Source: Bacillota bacterium
GTDB lineage: Bacteria; Bacillota; Clostridia; Saccharofermentanales; Fastidiosipilaceae
NCBI GenBank assembly: GCA_023420115.1
Contig: JAEZWR010000067.1
Location: 1 to 64,000, forward strand
Length of the DNA: 64,000 nt
Direction: 5' to 3'
Position 1 is the first letter of the stretch; the number at the start of each line of letters is the position of its first letter. A program made the position numbers and the translations under genes. Positions 61,817 through 64,000 of the stretch are shown piece after piece. The notes under the pieces are model-generated. The model worked only from the letters and a program-made list of their open reading frames with translations, had not been told where the DNA came from and did not search any database.

Positions 61817-63454
61817 ATGATTCAACTTGATGCTAATAAATTATTGAATATACTTAAACAAAACCATAGTTCTCTTATTTTTCAAGAAATTTATAGATTG
61901 TTTGAAAAAAGTATTGCAGATTTAGAGAGCTTGCTTCCAGATTTATATGAAAAAGTTAATATTTTAGCTTTTTCAGGTGGCAAAGATTCAATGCTTCTAC
62001 TTATATTATTACTTAGGTTCAATATTGAACATAGGAAAAAGTTGTTATTCAGAATATGCCATGTAAATCACAATATTAGATATGAATCTTCTCTCGAGGC
62101 TAGTGCAATTAAGGACATGGCGACCTCGCTTGGCTTAGCTTATACCATTTATGATTTATCATATGATTTGTTATCTGAATTATCAAAAGAAAATGGTATT
62201 GAAGCAGCCGCACGCACGCTTAGATATGCATGCTTTTCTAGATTAATAAATGGTATTTTAACTGAAAAAACGTATAAAGAGGAAAGAATAGATTTCTCGA
62301 GAGCGCTTTTTCTAATTAAAAATTACAACGAGGATTGTGATAGAGTTTATTCAACAACAGTTTCTCCCTATATTTTTCTAGCTCATCATAAGAATGATCT
62401 TATTGAAACAATTTTTTTAAATATATTTAGAGGGAGCGGTATAGACGGTATTTCTTCACTTATGCCAATCAATGGTAGACTTGTTAGACCACTACTTCGT
62501 TTAGATCGTAAATTAATTGATGACTTTTTCGATGAGAGTGAAATAGACTTTATTCAGGATGAAAGTAATTTTTCTGATCAATATAAAAGAAATGAAGTTC
62601 GAAATAAAATTTTGCCATATATTGATAGTGTTATTGGTACAGATTACCGAAATAATATACTTAAGTTGTATGATAATGCCTGTGAGCAACGTAATATAAA
62701 TAGGCAAATGACCGAGAGATTTTGCACTTTAGACTTGATCGATGATGAATTTGAATTTATTTCTTTTATATATAAACATAATGAGAATGTTGATAGTCTT
62801 AGTTCAGTAGCTAATTTTTATCTAAAATTAAAGTTGAAGAATGTTCTAGCAGATAAATTAAAACTAAGTGTATCAAAAATTAATTTAGATTCAGTTATTG
62901 ACGCAATTGTTCAGAAGTCTAGAATTATTATTAATATCAATCGGGCAACTTTATTTATTGCATATTTTAAGCAAAATAATGAATCTTTAATTACTATCGA
63001 TAGAGATACTCAAACGAGAAGTTTTCATAGTTTTAATACTGAGATTAAGTATAGGGGACTTTGTTCTTTTTTTGATATTAGTTCTTTGATTCAAATTAAA
63101 GATATAAATGATCTTAAAAATATTAAATTACCTCGAGTCTATAAAGGAAGTGAATTTATAGCCGATAAATATTATTACCCACTTATTCAAGAAGCTGTGT
63201 GGCGTAAAGTTAGGAATGATGACAAGATACTTTTTTATGGGAAGTTAAATACTCTCAAAAATTTTGCCAAGAAAAAAGCTATACCCTCTGATTTATTTTC
63301 GAATTTAGCCTGTTATGCTATTGGAGATAGAATTATTTTTTTACCAGGAATTTTTTGCGACTTAGATTACCTTTTGGAAAATGAATGTTCATATGAGAGT
63401 TCTGATAAATATTGGCATTTCGCCATATATGAATCGAAAAATACACTCATTTGA
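61817..63454 (+). CDS. tilS: tRNA(Ile)-lysidine synthase
   Basis: 545 residues. The PP-loop AFSGGKDSMLLL (about 52-63) and CHVNHNIRYES are typical. GIEAAARTLRYACFSRL lies before the second conserved motif AHHKNDLIETIFLN; between them is an extra segment of about 35 residues. The C-terminal TilS domains, with RPLLRLDRKLID and RNEVRNKILP, follow. It converts C34 of tRNA-Ile(CAU) to lysidine, so it decodes AUA; this is important in an AT-rich genome. The ATG follows dnaB by 12 nt. hpt follows, in the common tilS-hpt order. Confidence 0.93.
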   Translation: MIQLDANKLLNILKQNHSSLIFQEIYRLFEKSIADLESLLPDLYEKVNILAFSGGKDSMLLLILLLRFNIEHRKKLLFRICHVNHNIRYESSLEASAIKDMATSLGLAYTIYDLSYDLLSELSKENGIEAAARTLRYACFSRLINGILTEKTYKEERIDFSRALFLIKNYNEDCDRVYSTTVSPYIFLAHHKNDLIETIFLNIFRGSGIDGISSLMPINGRLVRPLLRLDRKLIDDFFDESEIDFIQDESNFSDQYKRNEVRNKILPYIDSVIGTDYRNNILKLYDNACEQRNINRQMTERFCTLDLIDDEFEFISFIYKHNENVDSLSSVANFYLKLKLKNVLADKLKLSVSKINLDSVIDAIVQKSRIIININRATLFIAYFKQNNESLITIDRDTQTRSFHSFNTEIKYRGLCSFFDISSLIQIKDINDLKNIKLPRVYKGSEFIADKYYYPLIQEAVWRKVRNDDKILFYGKLNTLKNFAKKKAIPSDLFSNLACYAIGDRIIFLPGIFCDLDYLLENECSYESSDKYWHFAIYESKNTLI

Positions 63455-63570
63455 CCAACTATTATCTAAATTTTCTGCTTTTAATATATTGGCTTGTTTT
63501 GTATGCTAAAATAACAAATTATAGTAATAATGAATAGAAATAATTGAGATCAAATGGAATGGAGCTATTT

Positions 63571-64000
63571 ATGGTCACTGATAATCTAGGTGCACATCAT
63601 GAAGTGGACGGTCTATGTCCAAATAGGATTTTAATAAAAAAAGAAGAGATTGACCATATGGTCAGTAGACTTGGCAAAGAGATAACTGAACGCTTCAAAG
63701 GGGAGTCGATACTAATGGTCTGCGTCCTTAAGGGAGCGTTTGTTTTTATGGCAGATTTGCTTAGATATATTGATTTGCCACTAGAGACAGAGTTTATTGC
63801 TACTTCAAGTTATGGCAATGGGACATCCAGTAGTGGAACCGTAAGGATTATTAAAGATATAGATCAAGACATTAGTGGAAAAAATGTAATTATTGTTGAA
63901 GATATAATTGATTCTGGGCTTACTTTAAAAAAATTACTTGAGCTTCTTTCAACTAGAAATCCTAAGACTCTAACTGTGTGTACTGCTTTTGATAAGCCTT
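63571..64000 (+). CDS. hpt: Hypoxanthine phosphoribosyltransferase, N-terminal part (cut by window end)
   Basis: 143 codons are in the window, and the gene runs past the last base. It has the PRPP-binding VIIVEDIIDSGLTLKKLL motif (about 110-127), LMVCVLKGAFVFMADLL (about 50-66) and the flexible loop FIATSSYGNGTSSSG. It salvages hypoxanthine and guanine with PRPP. GGAG lies 6 nt before the ATG. It follows tilS, as in many Firmicutes, where ftsH often comes next. Confidence 0.93.
   Translation, partial: MVTDNLGAHHEVDGLCPNRILIKKEEIDHMVSRLGKEITERFKGESILMVCVLKGAFVFMADLLRYIDLPLETEFIATSSYGNGTSSSGTVRIIKDIDQDISGKNVIIVEDIIDSGLTLKKLLELLSTRNPKTLTVCTAFDKP

Noticed and set aside
1..64000. CRISPR array, prophage, restriction system or complete insertion sequence
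   Set aside because: No regularly spaced repeats, cas, integrase, capsid, restriction or intact transposase genes were seen; only the two short IS-end-like palindromes.

Overview
The window is a contiguous stretch of an AT-rich, low-GC Gram-positive chromosome, most likely an anaerobic or microaerotolerant member of the Clostridia or a related Firmicutes class. The evidence is Firmicutes-type gene orders (ftsY; infC-rpmI-rplT; rpmE-prmC-prfA-tsaC; rpsF-ssb-rpsR-rplI-dnaB; tilS-hpt), strong AGGAGG-type ribosome binding sites, glycolysis genes typical of anaerobes (pyruvate phosphate dikinase and a PPi-type phosphofructokinase), class Ib ribonucleotide reductase and a KtrB-type potassium channel. 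The genus cannot be fixed from the sequence. None of the eight tRNA genes encodes its 3' CCA. Several core proteins carry long Asn/Ser/Asp/Lys-rich low-complexity extensions.

Layout. 1-9.1 kb: end of ftsY; the infC leader and infC-rpmI-rplT operon, with infC starting at AUC; an rRNA methyltransferase; apt; an AlaX-like editing protein; a small Xre-type regulator; hflX with an RNA methyltransferase; rpiB-upp. 9.1-14.6 kb (minus strand): a compact Tad/Flp-pilus-like locus with a CpaE-like protein lacking a P-loop, a TadA/CpaF ATPase, one protein that looks like a TadB-TadC fusion, a Flp1-like prepilin and a protein resembling DUF6382. 14.7-23.3 kb (minus): class Ib ribonucleotide reductase genes nrdI-nrdE and nrdF-nrdH, separated by a phosphonate/phosphite-type ABC transporter (phnD, phnC and a double-length phnE). 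23.4-26.5 kb (minus): potassium uptake genes (ktrB and two RCK proteins). 26.7-33.4 kb: a DUF1836 protein, an acyl-CoA synthetase-like enzyme, sodA, dps, flavodoxin and a GH20-like glycosidase. 33.5-37.8 kb: two tRNA-Val genes, then (minus) an Asp/Glu racemase, an AsnB-type amidotransferase and an ATP-grasp ligase, a set that fits D-Asp/D-Asn peptidoglycan cross-bridge synthesis. 38-48.5 kb: rho, rpmE, prmC, prfA, tsaC, ppdK, pepV. 48.7-58.3 kb: a nitroreductase-like protein, tRNA genes, pepC, a DUF1538 membrane protein with a tandem P-II-like protein, small conserved proteins, a LysM-like surface protein, a GNAT acetyltransferase and pfp. 58.3-64 kb: rpsF-ssb-rpsR, rplI-dnaB, tilS and the start of hpt.

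Points for a second look: two related palindromic elements, each sitting inside a different long hairpin stem (10419-10526 and 33737-33833), which look like miniature insertion-sequence remnants or a structured RNA; the reduced Tad locus with its fused membrane protein; the D-Asp/D-Asn cross-bridge gene set; a DnaB whose acidic C-terminal tail ends like an SSB tip; a NrdF with an N-terminal disordered extension of about 150 residues; the DUF1538/P-II-like pair; and the Asn-rich linker in Rho.
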